Source: Lunularia cruciata
Taxonomy: Eukaryota; Streptophyta; Marchantiopsida; Lunulariales; Lunulariaceae
Reading direction: 5' to 3'
Assembly: GCA_948567375.1 (NCBI GenBank)
Contig: OX419755.1
Span: 80,432,218-80,496,217 of the forward strand
Length of the DNA: 64,000 nt
Position 1 is the stretch's first letter. The number at the start of each line of letters is the position of its first letter. The notes under the pieces were generated by a model. That model had not been told where the DNA came from and made no database searches. It was given only the letters and a program-made list of their open reading frames with translations. Positions 45,370 to 56,219 of this stretch are shown here, in pieces. The translations under genes and the position numbers were made by a program.

Positions 45370-46777
45370 TTAGTTTAAAGTAGTTACCATGGTGGTAATG
45401 CCCAAAGTTGACATTTTTATATACTAACAAATGAACATCTTACTTGGATGTTGGAAGAAAGAGATCATCAACGACAAGAGCATATAGAAAGAGCACCATT
45501 TAGAGAAAAAGAAGAGTGAATAGAATTTCTAAAGCCCAAGGTATTTGAAGGTAAGAATTTCTTACATGCAAAGGAGAATTTTGTATTTGATTATGAATGT
45601 TATTTTGAAGCTATAAATTGTCAAGATGAATGGAGATAGATTCTCTTGGCTTCAAGTGAGTTGGATGGAGTGGCAAAACTATTGTGGTGATTCCAAGTGG
45701 AGCAAGTAGAACAATTTTACACCAATCTTGAAATGGGAAGAATTCAAGAGTGCAATAATTGGGAAATTCCAAGTTATAAATGTTGCATGAGCCACATGAA
45801 ATAGATTGGTAGGATTGAAATAGATTGGTTGTGAGAAGTAACATCACTGAATTCCAAAACACCATGCAAATTCCATATACACTTGAAGGTGAAGCTTTAG
45901 ACCAATTTGTGATTGGTTTGAAGTCTAGTACCAAATTGGAAATAACCATGATGGAGCCCAGACACTTAGAGGAAGTCATGCAATTGACTAAGCACTTTGA
46001 TTCCTTGGTTACCACAACTTGGTCTTGACCTTGACTTCATAGAACTTGCCAACACACTACACATGGATGGAGGAGCTGGCACTAATGGAGATTGATGTTA
46101 TCTAATGGAGACCACTTGGCACTATAGATAGAGAGAGACTACAACAAAATGGTGGTCACTTTAATTGTTGCTGAATTAGACATCATATTGTTGAATGTCC
46201 ACTCAAGAATGGATGATCTTAAGAAATCACCCAATTGGAGTTTGTGGAGCATGATGATCAAAGAAATGAAGAATATCAAGAGGATATATCAAGCCACCTA
46301 CTAGGAATGAGATTATTTCTTATAGGATTGAAGGCATGACCTATGCAAGTTTTCTTCACTTGCAAGGTATGAATTCTAATCATAGTTGTAGGATTTTGGT
46401 TAAGTTTAGAAGTTTAGAGAATTTTATGTCCATGCAACTAGCAAAGGAATTCTATATTCCACTCAAGCCAATATTTAGAAGTAGATTGACAAGGGCAGAT
46501 GGTAGAAATGCATCCTTACCTCATATCTTGTTACATTCAAGATTAGAAAGGAGTATTTGGAGTGTATGAGGTTTGTAGTAGTGCACTTCTACTATGATGT
46601 CAATTCTAAGTTTGCCTTGGCTTGAACATTATAAAGTTCAAATTGATTGGACCTAACAATAAATTCATGCACAACACCAAGGGTAAGAATTACCAATTTG
46701 GTTGTCTGGTACCTTTGAGCAAGACACCTAAGAATAGTTTGTCACAAGATGTGAAGTTTGTCAATAAAGTAACCATA
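45370..46777 (+). pseudogene. Gypsy-like Gag and protease remnant
   Basis: Readable pieces include LEGEALDQFVIGLKSSTKLE (about 45,880-45,940), typical of a retroelement Gag. A CCHC knuckle follows near 46,154-46,210 (HFNCC...RHHIVECPLKNG, with a stop in the motif). A protease-like segment at 46,336-46,569 contains LENFMSMQLAKEF. Stops and frame changes interrupt all three. The fragment ends where the family-B LTR begins at 46,778, so it was probably cut by that insertion. Confidence 0.6.
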
Positions 46778-47342
46778 TGTAATACCAATAATTAGACATA
46801 TTATCTAGAGGTGAAAATTGACTTAGTAACATCTAGAAAGATTTTTTGTATGATGGGCTAGGTAGATCAGATAGAGGTGTCACCAAAATAGTACTTCTAA
46901 TAATAGGATAGACACCAAAAAAAACTTGAAAACTTTAGAGCCAATTTTAGAAGCCTAAACGGATAAATTTGGCCTAAGAAATAGAGAGATTCCTCCCCCT
47001 TTGAAACAAAAGGCTTGCCTTCTCCCCCCATGGTTTGTCTCATTGGGAACTTTCTAATGGTACCTCACCCACATGATTTTGAGCTTCTTACAAGAACATT
47101 GTTTAAAGATTCCCTTGGGACCAACATGTCACCCATCCAGGAAATTAATCTAAAGGTGTAGCTCATTGACATGTCACCAATCCTTGTATCTAATCCAAGG
47201 GTGGAGTTTCCTTTGAGTGGATCCTCTTTGCTATATAATAAAGAGAAGGTGCTCCTTTGGGGCATTAGAGTATTGAGTGTGAAGTTTGTGTTTTCTCTCT
47301 TGTATCTCTCTTGAAGAGTTCTCTTGTCATTGAAGTATTATA
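46778..47342 (+). repeat. Family-B LTR (copy 2), 5' LTR with PBS
   Basis: It starts TGTAATACCAATA and ends GTATTATA. It is shorter than the other copies, partly because only one of the internal ~150-bp units is present. The sequence after the end, TGGTATCAGAGTAGG (47344-47358), is the classic initiator-tRNA-Met-type primer binding site, so this was a 5' LTR. A frame just downstream (YNYQTWECLRERMGW, about 47,440-47,485) resembles the start of a copia-type Gag. The matching 3' LTR was not found in phase with it. Confidence 0.7.
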
Positions 47343-47358
47343 ATGGTATCAGAGTAGG

Positions 47359-48130
47359 TGTTTTTGTCCAAGAGAGTGGATCACCTCTCTTGGAAGAACA
47401 TAGGATATTAAAACTAAGTAATTTTTAAGGGAGAAAATATAGTACAACTATCAGACTTGGGAGTGTCTTAGAGAGAGGATGGGATGGAGGCACCTGGAGG
47501 ATAATATCTTGCACCCAAGTTTCTATTCCATATCAAGATTATGTACATCCAATGTGAGCAATGAGAGTATCTCTCATTTATCATTTTGGAGTAGAATTCA
47601 TAAACAAAGTCATGAATTCTCCAAAATTGGTGATTCAATAGGTGGTAGTATGTGACAAAGAGTAGGACTTGATAATCTACATTTTGTTATGATATTATGC
47701 ATTTGAATGTACCAAATCTTCACCTTTTCAATACACAAGTAGAAATATATTATATGGTCAGACCAAAAGTGATGTTTAGGGATTTTGTAGTCCACAATTT
47801 TGGTGAGGAATATTATCAATGAGTGATAGCCTCTAAGGTCCCAATGGTAGTTCTAATCATTTGTGTTCCCACAAGAGTTAACCCTCTATTGAAGTAGGAA
47901 GTAGCAATTTTTTGTGTGTATAAACATTGCTACACAACATTCATTGATTTGTGTGTATAAACATTGCTACACAACATACATTGATGTCAACATCATACAC
48001 TATAGAAGCAAAACTCACACATAAGTCATACATAGACTCTAAAGTGCCAAAATCGTCCCCTAGCTAGCAGTTAGGTCCCTCTAACTCTAGATAGCCATCT
48101 AGTCCAAGTATATGGTATACCTTATGATGG
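47359..48130 (+). pseudogene. Internal leader and Gag-like fragment of a family-B element
   Basis: Downstream of the PBS a frame continues to about 47,650 with YNYQTWECL-type sequence, then decays. The block also holds a 37-bp tandem pair (47912-47948, 47949-47985, beginning TTGTGTGTATAAACATTGC). No polymerase segment of this element is visible before the minus-strand gypsy begins. Confidence 0.4.
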
Positions 48131-48199
48131 GCAAAGATCAGAAGGCCGGGTGCTATGGAGCCCAGTTGTTAGTCACTTGCCTACAATCTATACCATATA

Positions 48200-48540
48200 A
48201 AGAATGAACTAGCTATAAGTCAAGTACATCAAGGACATAACCATTATCCTTGAGGAACCATTATGAGGGGAGGAATCATACATGCCATATGCCATCCTCT
48301 TGAACAGCCATCACACACTAACATAGTAGCAACTCCACCAAAAGAACCACATAACATACACCTCAAGCCTGCACGTACTAGTGCCAAGCTTGGATCCATA
48401 GTACCATCAATGTTTGGGAGGTGGCATGATGCACAATTGCACACATGATCCTTCCAAACAACACCAACATGTCCTTCTAACACAAGGACTCCAGATGGCA
48501 AAACCTCATGCACTCTCAAGATAGTGCAGCTTGTCAAAAC
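48200..48540 (-). pseudogene. PHD finger at the C-terminus of the gypsy integrase region
   Basis: The segment reads CMLCG...MLVCDGCSRGWHMAC...PPLIMVPQG, then a stop, WLCP, a stop and a Cys-Thr end. Cys-x2-Cys, Cys-x2-Cys, His-x2-Cys and the final Cys-Pro-x-Cys give the C4HC3 pattern of a PHD finger, with W two residues before the last pair as usual. It follows the integrase C-terminal segment (QFHPRDYVYL...ILRVHEVLPSGVLVLEG). PHD fingers commonly read histone H3 tails. The position matches that of chromodomains in chromoviruses, which suggests a role in choosing integration sites (inference). Two stops break this copy. Confidence 0.72.
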
Positions 48541-48699
48541 ATCAAGTGTTGTTGGTGCTATCTGCTAAAGATAGACATAGTCTCTTGGATGAAATTGACA
48601 GATCAAGGGTCTATAACTTCCTCCTCGAATGGTAGCATAACATAAAGTATCTTTATGTTGAGCAATCACCAAGTTCTCAAAAGCCATTGATATCACTCT

Positions 48700-49650
48700 C
48701 TAAAAGGTCTTTGCATGCTGAGAACATGCGCTCATCCATACATCTAGATCATCCAAGTCCAAAACTACAGTAGCATCTCAACAAATGGCTGTAGGTAAAT
48801 CTGGATCTCGTCCATAAGGTAGGAAGTAAGGAGAGAAGGATGATAAGGAGGCTTGTTGGCTGAATCAATAGCCCATGGCTAACCAAGGTAATTGGAGATC
48901 CCAATCTCCCAAGTGGCCTCTCTGCAAACCACACTTTTGCAATCCTCTCTTCACCGTCTGAACCACTTTCTCTGCTAAGCCATCTGCCTTAGGGTGATCT
49001 TGAGATGTAGTACAATATACAATCAAAGCCTTGTCACACAAGACTTGAAACTCCCCCAAGAACTCTATACCTTGATCAGTCAAAACCTCAACTAGTGCAC
49101 CAAAATGACTAAGAACTTGATCTAGGAACAAGTACGTTGTCCCTTCACTAAACTTGTTAGGAAGTGCCACCAAGTCAATCCACTTGGAGAAGTGCTCTAC
49201 CATCATCAAAATATATTGATGATGTCTTACAATAAGCAGTAAAGGTTCATTCCAAACTCCAACGGTAACCCAATCCCATGATAGGCAATGGGTGTAATTG
49301 TGGCATATGAGCATTGATGCTCTAACTCGGTCACAAACCACACATCTGGCAACAAACTATTGTACCTTGATCTGCATACTGTGCCACCAATAATGACTTT
49401 ATGCTTTACTCCAAAATATCCTAGCTGCTCATGAGCATGACATACCAACTATGGTCTCTAAGATGGAAGTGGTACTACTTGCACTCTACCATCCTCCCAT
49501 ACACACAAAAGGTGTTTGCACTCCAATCTGAATTGTCTGGCTTGCTGAAGGACACGATCTCTCTCCTTAGCCCCAATTGTGCCACCCATAATACTAATGC
49601 AAAGATAGTCCATCACTAAGACATCACCATGAATGTCTTGCTGAAGTGTA
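48700..49650 (-). pseudogene. Integrase remnant of the methyltransferase gypsy
   Basis: A 158-codon frame (49341-48865) holds VEHFSKWIDLVALPNK, VLTDQGIEFLGEFQ and ADGLAEKVVQTVKRGL, the second catalytic Asp and the Glu of a retroviral-type integrase core. The upstream zinc-binding part (VCHAHEQLGYFGVKHK) is in another frame at 49,448-49,227. The segment containing the first catalytic Asp is disrupted by a frameshift near 49,230-49,340. Confidence 0.78.
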
Positions 49651-49849
49651 CTAATATCTTTACTCTCTGGATCTTTGACCTCAATAACTCCTCCTCAATG
49701 CACTAAGAAAGATACCACCAAAGCCCCAAAAAATATATACAAAAAGGCCAATTCATGCCAACCTAGCACCATCTCCTCTTTTGTCTCACCATGCCAATGT
49801 GCTTTATCTGATCTTGCTAGTTGGGACATGGGTTTCTACTCAAGGCATC

Positions 49850-51357
49850 TGCATCATGATTCATCACTCCAAGTCTATGAACAACCATGAAATCATACTC
49901 CTATAAAAATTAGAGCCCAACAAGCTTCCCTAAAAGCTTGTTGGACTCCATCAACCACTTCAGTGGCTGATGATCAATGATGAGAGTGAAGGAGTTACCA
50001 AATAGGTAACTTTAGAAATGTGTTATTGCCCAAACTGCTACCAAGCACTCTCCCTTATATGAACTATACTTCACCTCCACTGAATTGTTGGAGCGACTAG
50101 CATAGGCCACTACAAACTCCTTCCCCTCATCATCATGCTAGGTGACCACTGCTCCAAGCTCCAACATACTCCAATCAGTATGAACTTGAAATGGTCATCT
50201 TCTAATTGGTCTCCTCAAAATAGGAGTAGATATCAACCTCTCCTTGAGCTCTACAAAAGCTCTCTCCTGCTCATCTCCCCAACACCACTCCTATGTAAGC
50301 TTGGTTAGCTTTATCAAGTCCTTGGTAATGGTACTAAATCCTCTTACATAATGGCAATAAAATTTTACCAACCCAAGGAATGCTCGCACTCTGCTCACAT
50401 CCATAGACCTAGGAATACATGCAATAGCCTCCACCTTGGTCTACTGAACACAAGTCCTCCAAGGTAGATAGTGTGACCCAAATACTCAACCTGCTCATGG
50501 AAGAACCTACACTTCCCAAGATGTAATTTGAGTCCATGAGATCTCAACCTCTCAAACACCTCCAACAATTATCTCTCTTGCTCCTCCACAGTAGTGCTAT
50601 GGACCAAAATGCCATCAACAGAGCACCGAGTCAAATCCTATCCAACTAGGATCCTATTTATGACCCTTTAGAACTCGGCAAGAGCGTTCTTTAACCCAAA
50701 TGGTTAGAACCTCCACTAATATAACACATCCTTGCCGTGAGGATCAATAGCCTAGAATGTTATCTTGGACTTGTCCTCCTTTCTAATTGGCAATCGATGA
50801 TATCCCGCTCAAAGATCCAAAGTACTAAAGACCTTTGCAGGCCCAATCACATCAAAAATCTCCTCTAGTGTAGGCATGGCATACCAATTAGCCATGGTCT
50901 ATCGGTTGATAGGCTGGTAATCTCCACACATCTACCTATCTGTGTAGTTTCCATGCATATCCTTCTTGGGTGGCCTCACTATTGTTGATGCATACTCTGC
51001 ATGTGAAATCTCTACCGAACCAGCCTCAGAAAGGTCACTACTTTGGCTCTGAATCGATGTCCTCTCCATATCACTATATCAATAAGGATATTAGAAAATT
51101 GGTGTATCACTAGTCAATTCAATCCGTACACCAAGTTCCTTTAGAGCACCCAAATCCTTCATATTGAAGGCAAAAAAACTTGGGTAGATCCTCAAGAACC
51201 TCCAAACCCTCTGTCTTTTCTCTCCTATAAGCTTGGGTCCAAGATGTGGCTCCCAAGTATCCTCTATAACTATAGTAGGAGTGGAAGACATGCTGATTGG
51301 CTGCTTCATTGGCCCCTTGGGAGCAATAGTGTCATGCCCAACTACTAGAGGTCCCAA
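49850..51357 (-). pseudogene. Reverse transcriptase and RNase H remnant of the methyltransferase gypsy
   Basis: RT begins with RIELTSDTPIF near 51,095 and continues AEYASTIVRPPKKD, KVFSTLDL, AGYHRLPI, PFGLKNALAEF and LKLHLGKCRF. The YxDD box reads SVDG, losing the second Asp. RNase H keeps VHTDWSM, YKGECLVAVWA, IIDHQPLKWL and NHDADALSR. Numerous in-frame stops occur, mostly TAG or TGA in place of CAG, CGA or TGG. The order RT then RNase H then integrase is the Ty3/gypsy order. Confidence 0.82.
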
Positions 51358-51619
51358 CCTCTATGTGAAAAACTCCCTCTAATTTGGTTGCAAGCTCCAT
51401 ATGTCCTCTAGTTGCATCCTAAGTAGACCAAGGGTGTAATCCAAGTAGACCACTCTCCCTAGTAGCCATTGGCTTCATCCTAAGAATACTTTGTCCACTC
51501 AATCTATCATCCCTAGCATGTGCCTGAATCCTCTTGATAGGCACAAGGCTCACAAGTGTCTAAGTGGTGATGCCAATCAAGCACATCCTACGCTTTTCTA
51601 CCAAGCCAAGGCTCACAAT

Positions 51620-52620
51620 CTAGGTCAAACAATTGAAGTCTATAGCTTGACCTAACACTTGACGCTTGGATGCCTCTAACACTACTAGAACAATGGTAAT
51701 ACCGGTGAAAAAACCCATTACCCGCTCGCTTTCATCAGCATTGGGCTCCACCAACTGTTGTTATTGTGGGTCCCAAACCAGTCCAGGATCTCCCTCTCAA
51801 GAAGCATGAGAACTTAGGAAACTCATAAGTATGGGAAAAGTGGCTCTCGGCTGTCCAACTAGTTTCACCACTGCCATAGGTGACCTATTAGCCACTACTA
51901 CTATCTGAGATTGATGCCCAACATCCAAGATGTCATCAACAAGGATGTGGTCTAGTCGTTGAATCTCATCATATACTTGTTGTAGAACCTCTTTAGGTAA
52001 GAGGTTCATCTACCAAAGACAAAGATGATGAGCCCGTGATCCCACTCTGGTTGCATCTAACAATAAAATAGGTCCCATCCAAGAATGGACCTAATGTATA
52101 CTCGCCACCACTTTGGTACCAAAATCACCCATCAAAGGAATGTTCTCCAAAATGTAAGCTAAAGAAATGGACTAATGAACCTGGAGATGTCGTAGTATCC
52201 ATAACATCTCCCAAAACAAACTAGAATAGGGATCTTGAAGACCCAAATCTTAGCCACCACGTGTATGTCCCTAACATGGCCATCCAAAAATAACCAAGTG
52301 AATAGGCTTATGTCTCTCCAGATCATGCGCCCCCAATAAGGAAATGTTTGTTGGTAGGGTCTTCTGGTAATCCCTAACTATTGACATTGGTAATAACTTG
52401 GGATATTGATAGGCCAAGTGCGCCACATGATGTAGAGAGACTTGCCTAGTAGTCTCATCTCTTTGCACATACAAATACCTCTCTACTCGTATACCCGCTT
52501 GGAGTATCGCAGCTAGCCCAATGCTAATCCCACCAAACAACTCCAATAGATATATCTCCTCTATTGGATACTGCCAAGCAATGAGTGTGGTATCCAGAGA
52601 TGTCAAACTAATCAATTCTC
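51620..52620 (-). pseudogene. C5-cytosine DNA methyltransferase domain inside a gypsy element
   Basis: Motifs of the DNMT family appear in order: motif I (LLELFGGISIGLAA, about 52,546-52,505), a conserved charged segment after VERYLYV, motif IV with the catalytic Pro-Cys (VIFGWPC, Cys at 52274-52276), motif VI (YILENIPLMG; Glu-Asn at about 52,142-52,147), a motif VIII-like GSRAHHLCLW (about 52,045-52,012), and a target-recognition/C-terminal part with VGQPRATFPILMSF, PNADESERVMGFFTG and VLGQAIDFN. Such enzymes add methyl groups to cytosine C5 in DNA. A stop directly follows the Pro-Cys, with further stops beyond, so no active enzyme is made. It lies between the protease and RT of one retroelement. 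Methyltransferase capture by LTR elements is reported in some algae and protists; this looks like such a case in a land-plant genome. Confidence 0.8.
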
Positions 52621-52689
52621 GAGGCTCATCCTCACACTCATCTCCTGATGATACAAAAGATCCACTCCAAAACTATTGCACCAACTAAT

Positions 52690-53300
52690 CTGCATGTTGC
52701 TGCAATGCCTCCTCTAAACTCCACAATGGAATATCCAAGGTAGATAGAACAATCATACTTGTACTCCAAATCCGAGTGACCTCCTCTAGTACTAGAGTAT
52801 CCTCTACATGGGCATTCTCCTCCAACAAGTCACCAGGCCAAGTAACTGCATCACTAAAAGCTAAAACTGATGCTGCTATGGTCTCGAACTGTAGTGAGCC
52901 AAAATTGCCACTACTAAAGCAAACTGGTAGACGACATACTTGTCCCTCACCAGAATACCAACTTGGTCTATAGGAGGTTGTCTCCTCCCAATAGTCAATG
53001 CTGAAACCCATAGGGTATAACACTGCTCCCCCAACTAGCACAAGATATGACTCAACTCTTATCGAAATAGCCTGAGCTCTCACCACCGAGCTATCAATCA
53101 GATGACTGGGCTGAAGATGAACAACTAGCTCTCCATGTGTGATGTATTGTGTCAAACCACCACCTAAAGATGTCTGGATCTGAAATGGACACCTCTCCAC
53201 ATCGGTCTTCTACAACTCTAGATTGACTACTACATCCTTCCCCAACATAAGGGGTTGCGCACCAAAGTCTAACAAGACTCTCTATGATGTATAGACCTTC
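52690..53300 (-). pseudogene. Aspartic protease remnant of the methyltransferase gypsy
   Basis: LLDFGAQPLMLGKDVVV (about 53,280-53,225) carries the Asp-x-Gly-Ala active-site box with Phe in the Ser/Thr position. Then a stop, and a 171-codon frame (53200-52688) with QTSLGGGLTQYITHGELVV and VLVGGAVLYPMGFSIDYW, which fit the flap and C-terminal half of retropepsins. The tail of this frame links the protease to the methyltransferase domain. Confidence 0.72.
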
Positions 53301-53649
53301 CCTGAAGGTCCTACCAAATAGAAAATTCCCCTCTAGTTATCCAATAGGACAACACCAGGTGTGAACCACATTATCTCCAAGGCCGGTCTAGTTGGTAACT
53401 CTAGTCTAGCCGCTACTGTTTGCCATAAACCATTGGTCACTGAACAGATCCCATGCTCCTCAACCAAGTCAACTCCACTATCAACCACCTCTGCTCTAGT
53501 AGTAGGAACTACATCATCCCTACTTTCACAAAGCATTGCAGCCAATTGGAACACTGGGGTTGGGTCAACTCCCAATGTAAACATGTCATTGGTTGAAAAC
53601 AAAGGGCATCCCATAATCAACTGAGCCACTCCTAACATCATGCTAGACT

Positions 53650-56150
53650 TAGTCTATGTAGTATTGGATGGCTGACTAGAAAGTAGTCTATCATGCACTC
53701 TATCACCGCCTACCACACCTGCACTGGGATGTCTAGGAGCCATGGATGTCATCTGCAATGCCTCAAAGAGCATGAAAGATTGGGGAAATCTGACCTATCT
53801 TCCAACCTCTCCTCTTTATGAGTCCAACTCCATTGATGCTCTTCTAAGCTCTTGAGCACAAACTGCACTCCTACTCACTACTGCATATGCATCCACTTGT
53901 GTTGCTCCGCGCATGAAGTCCAAAGCATCTCTATCACTAACGTATGAAGTGGAAGCCTCATCACCCGAATCTGATCTCCTATGAGCAATGGCCATACTAG
54001 CTAATCTCTACTCCAACTGCTCAATCCAAGTAGCCATAACTATATCAGAAGTAAGGGCAGGTACCACATCTCTACTAGATGTAGATCCTTTACCACTTTG
54101 TCCTCCATGAACTAGAGCTCCTCTACTACATACTATAACATCCCTACCACTTTGTAACTCCGGGTGTAGGTCAAAGCACCAATCACTAGTGTGACCAAAT
54201 CTGTGGCAATGCTCACACTGCCTTTGTGCTAGTTGTGATGCATCAGAGGTATCAGGTCCACTACCCTGAGTACACTCTCTCCTATGGTGAGATCCACCAC
54301 AAGTCCAAAAAGCAACACCACTACTCATTGGTTGCTATTGACCTAAAAATGAAGGTAAAGATCTAACTACGATAGGCCCTCTACTCGCTCCATAGGACTT
54401 AGGCTATCCACCTTATCCTCAAAAACCAACTTGACATGGTGCACTCTGTTGCACTCTAGAAGAAGTCACAGCTATGTATGAGGCCTCCCTACCAAATCTA
54501 GATGTCACCACTCTATCCTCCACCATGTTGAGCTCAATATGCTTAGCCAAACCAAAGACCATTACCAAAGTAGGCAAAGTAGCATGTAACAACATAACAG
54601 CACAAACTTTATGTCACAACTCCTTGTGTAGTATCCCATACCAAAATTGGACTGCCTAGGCCTCTATAATTCCTTGAGTGAAACTGTTCAGCCGCCTCAT
54701 GCGAGTGTATGCCTTGCATAGGCTTTCTCGAGCCTTTTGTTGGAACTCTTGCAAGCTCCTCAGCTTGTCAATCCGTACTCCCCGGTAGTTTTGCCTCAAA
54801 CATTGGAAGAACTCTACCATGGGGTTAAACCCCAATATCACACCACCTTCTACAACGGTACCTCCACTCGTGGTAGCACTATCTCTAGCTAGTGCACCTC
54901 CACTAGCTCCACCAACACCACTAGAGCTAGAACTCATGGGTATAGCCAATCTACTCTTGGCAACCAAGCCTAATGTGATGGAGAGATAGTTTAGAGACCA
55001 ATATTTATCCATAACTCAATCTCCTCTAAATGAGGTCTCCTAAACTCATGGTAGTTGTCCATTGGCGGACCTTCCAAATGCTGAAACAACCCCTTCTATG
55101 CCATGAAGGGTGAAAATAAAGTTTGGTTCTGCATCTATTGCAGATCACACCAACTATCAAACTCATAGATAAAGTCATCCAACTCAATGGTACTCATTGT
55201 ACCAAAGTAATGCATAGGGCCTTTGGAGGCCCCATAAATCTTGTCCATGTCCCACAACAACGGTGCGGACATGCCAAGTGCACTCTCAACTGAATTAGCT
55301 CTATGAGTCGGCCTGTCTCTCACTCAGGATGAACCTCTAATGGCTATTATGGTAGCATGGACTAAGAAAGCAAGGAACCCCAACTCTATCATACTCCTCC
55401 AAGGCTAACACTCCAAGACTCAAGACATTGCTCACTAGAGAACTCAATGAAAGAGAGATAGTTGCAAATGAAAGGATGATCAGTACTTCCTCACCCCTTG
55501 TTTACATATTGTGGAATAGTATCAAAGTTACTAATTACTAGAGTAACTCAAGTTACTAGGCTAAAAGTCAAGTAAAGTCAAAAATTATAAAGGAATATCC
55601 ATCCACATGGGCATATTCCGCTAAGCATGTGATCTTATCTTGACCCAACCACTAAGTCAAGGATTTCTTCACATGGGCTATCCTTGGACTATAGAAGAAT
55701 CCAAAACAAAAAGGCTTGAGGGCCCAAGAGTTCTCAACTCTTTCTTCAAAGCCAAACACCTAGGAATATACCAAATCAACACACTAGAATTCAAAATGAT
55801 GATGCTCATCTTTTCCACTTCCTCTAAAGTAAGGTCCCCTTTATCTTAGCTATGACTAAACTTTAGCTAATCATGACTAATGTAGAACCATCTTTTATCA
55901 CTAAATAAATAATATCTCTCAAGTACTTGTAATACCAAGTAAATATCAAAATACCACATACGTGCACAAATGGGTGTTACAACTCTTGTGTCAAACTCCA
56001 ACTCAAAGTCAATCTTCTCTCTCATTGGGACCTGAGATACAAGTTAATATCAAGTACCACTTTGAGTAAACCCATTGTGTACTACAAGGGTAACTCCTCT
56101 AGAATCTTCAAAGAACTCCATTGTGACAAAGTAACCACAATTACAACTGC
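53650..56150 (-). pseudogene. Gag remnant of the methyltransferase gypsy
   Basis: Upstream segment 56,130-55,982 reads RGVTLVVHNGFTQS and REKIDFELEFDTR. After the inserted solo LTR the same phase resumes (ANSVESALGMSAPLLWDMDK, 55,300-55,240). Later parts include TIELDDFIYEFDSWCDLQ and KARESLCKAYTRMRRLNSFT. A zinc knuckle lies at about 54,235-54,180 (CEHCHRFGHTSDWCFD). Stops and frame changes are frequent. Together these are typical of a long Gag with a CCHC knuckle. Confidence 0.68.
55302..55981 (-). repeat. Solo LTR of family A inside the Gag of the methyltransferase gypsy
   Basis: About 680 bp on the minus strand, from TGTAACACCC (55981) to ...GGCCGACTCATA (55302). It is clearly the same family as the LTRs of the intact element but diverged at many sites and slightly shorter. 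The flanks give a 4-bp duplication (GAGT/GAGC on the minus strand, one transition). Removing the LTR and one copy restores the Gag reading phase. It dates after the host gypsy and well before the intact element A. Confidence 0.87.
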
Positions 56151-56219
56151 AAACCGAAACCACAAACTACAACTGCAAACCAAAACCACAAACTACAACT
56201 GCAAACCGCAACCGCAAGT
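56142..56219. repeat. 26-bp tandem repeats
   Basis: TACAACTGCAAACC recurs at 56142, 56168 and 56194 with CCACAAAC between. About three units, near the 5' end of the minus-strand Gag. Confidence 0.75.

Larger units (their letters stand above)
48130..56150 (-). mobile_element. Decayed gypsy retroelement carrying a cytosine methyltransferase and a PHD finger
   Basis: Read on the minus strand the order is Gag (about 56,130-53,650), protease (about 53,290-52,900), C5-cytosine methyltransferase (about 52,565-51,625), RT (51,357-50,300), RNase H (about 50,250-49,850), integrase (about 49,650-48,700) and PHD finger (about 48,420-48,200). Many stops and some frame changes interrupt it, and the RT active site is altered, so this copy is dead. 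A solo family-A LTR (55302-55981) lies inside Gag. Its own LTRs were not identified. The host-gene alternative is excluded by the position of the methyltransferase between protease and RT. Confidence 0.82.

Noticed and set aside
51620-52620. Methyltransferase domain as a host gene (CMT, MET or DRM type)
   Set aside because: It sits between protease and RT remnants on the same strand, has no introns or chromatin domains of host enzymes, and is broken by stops.
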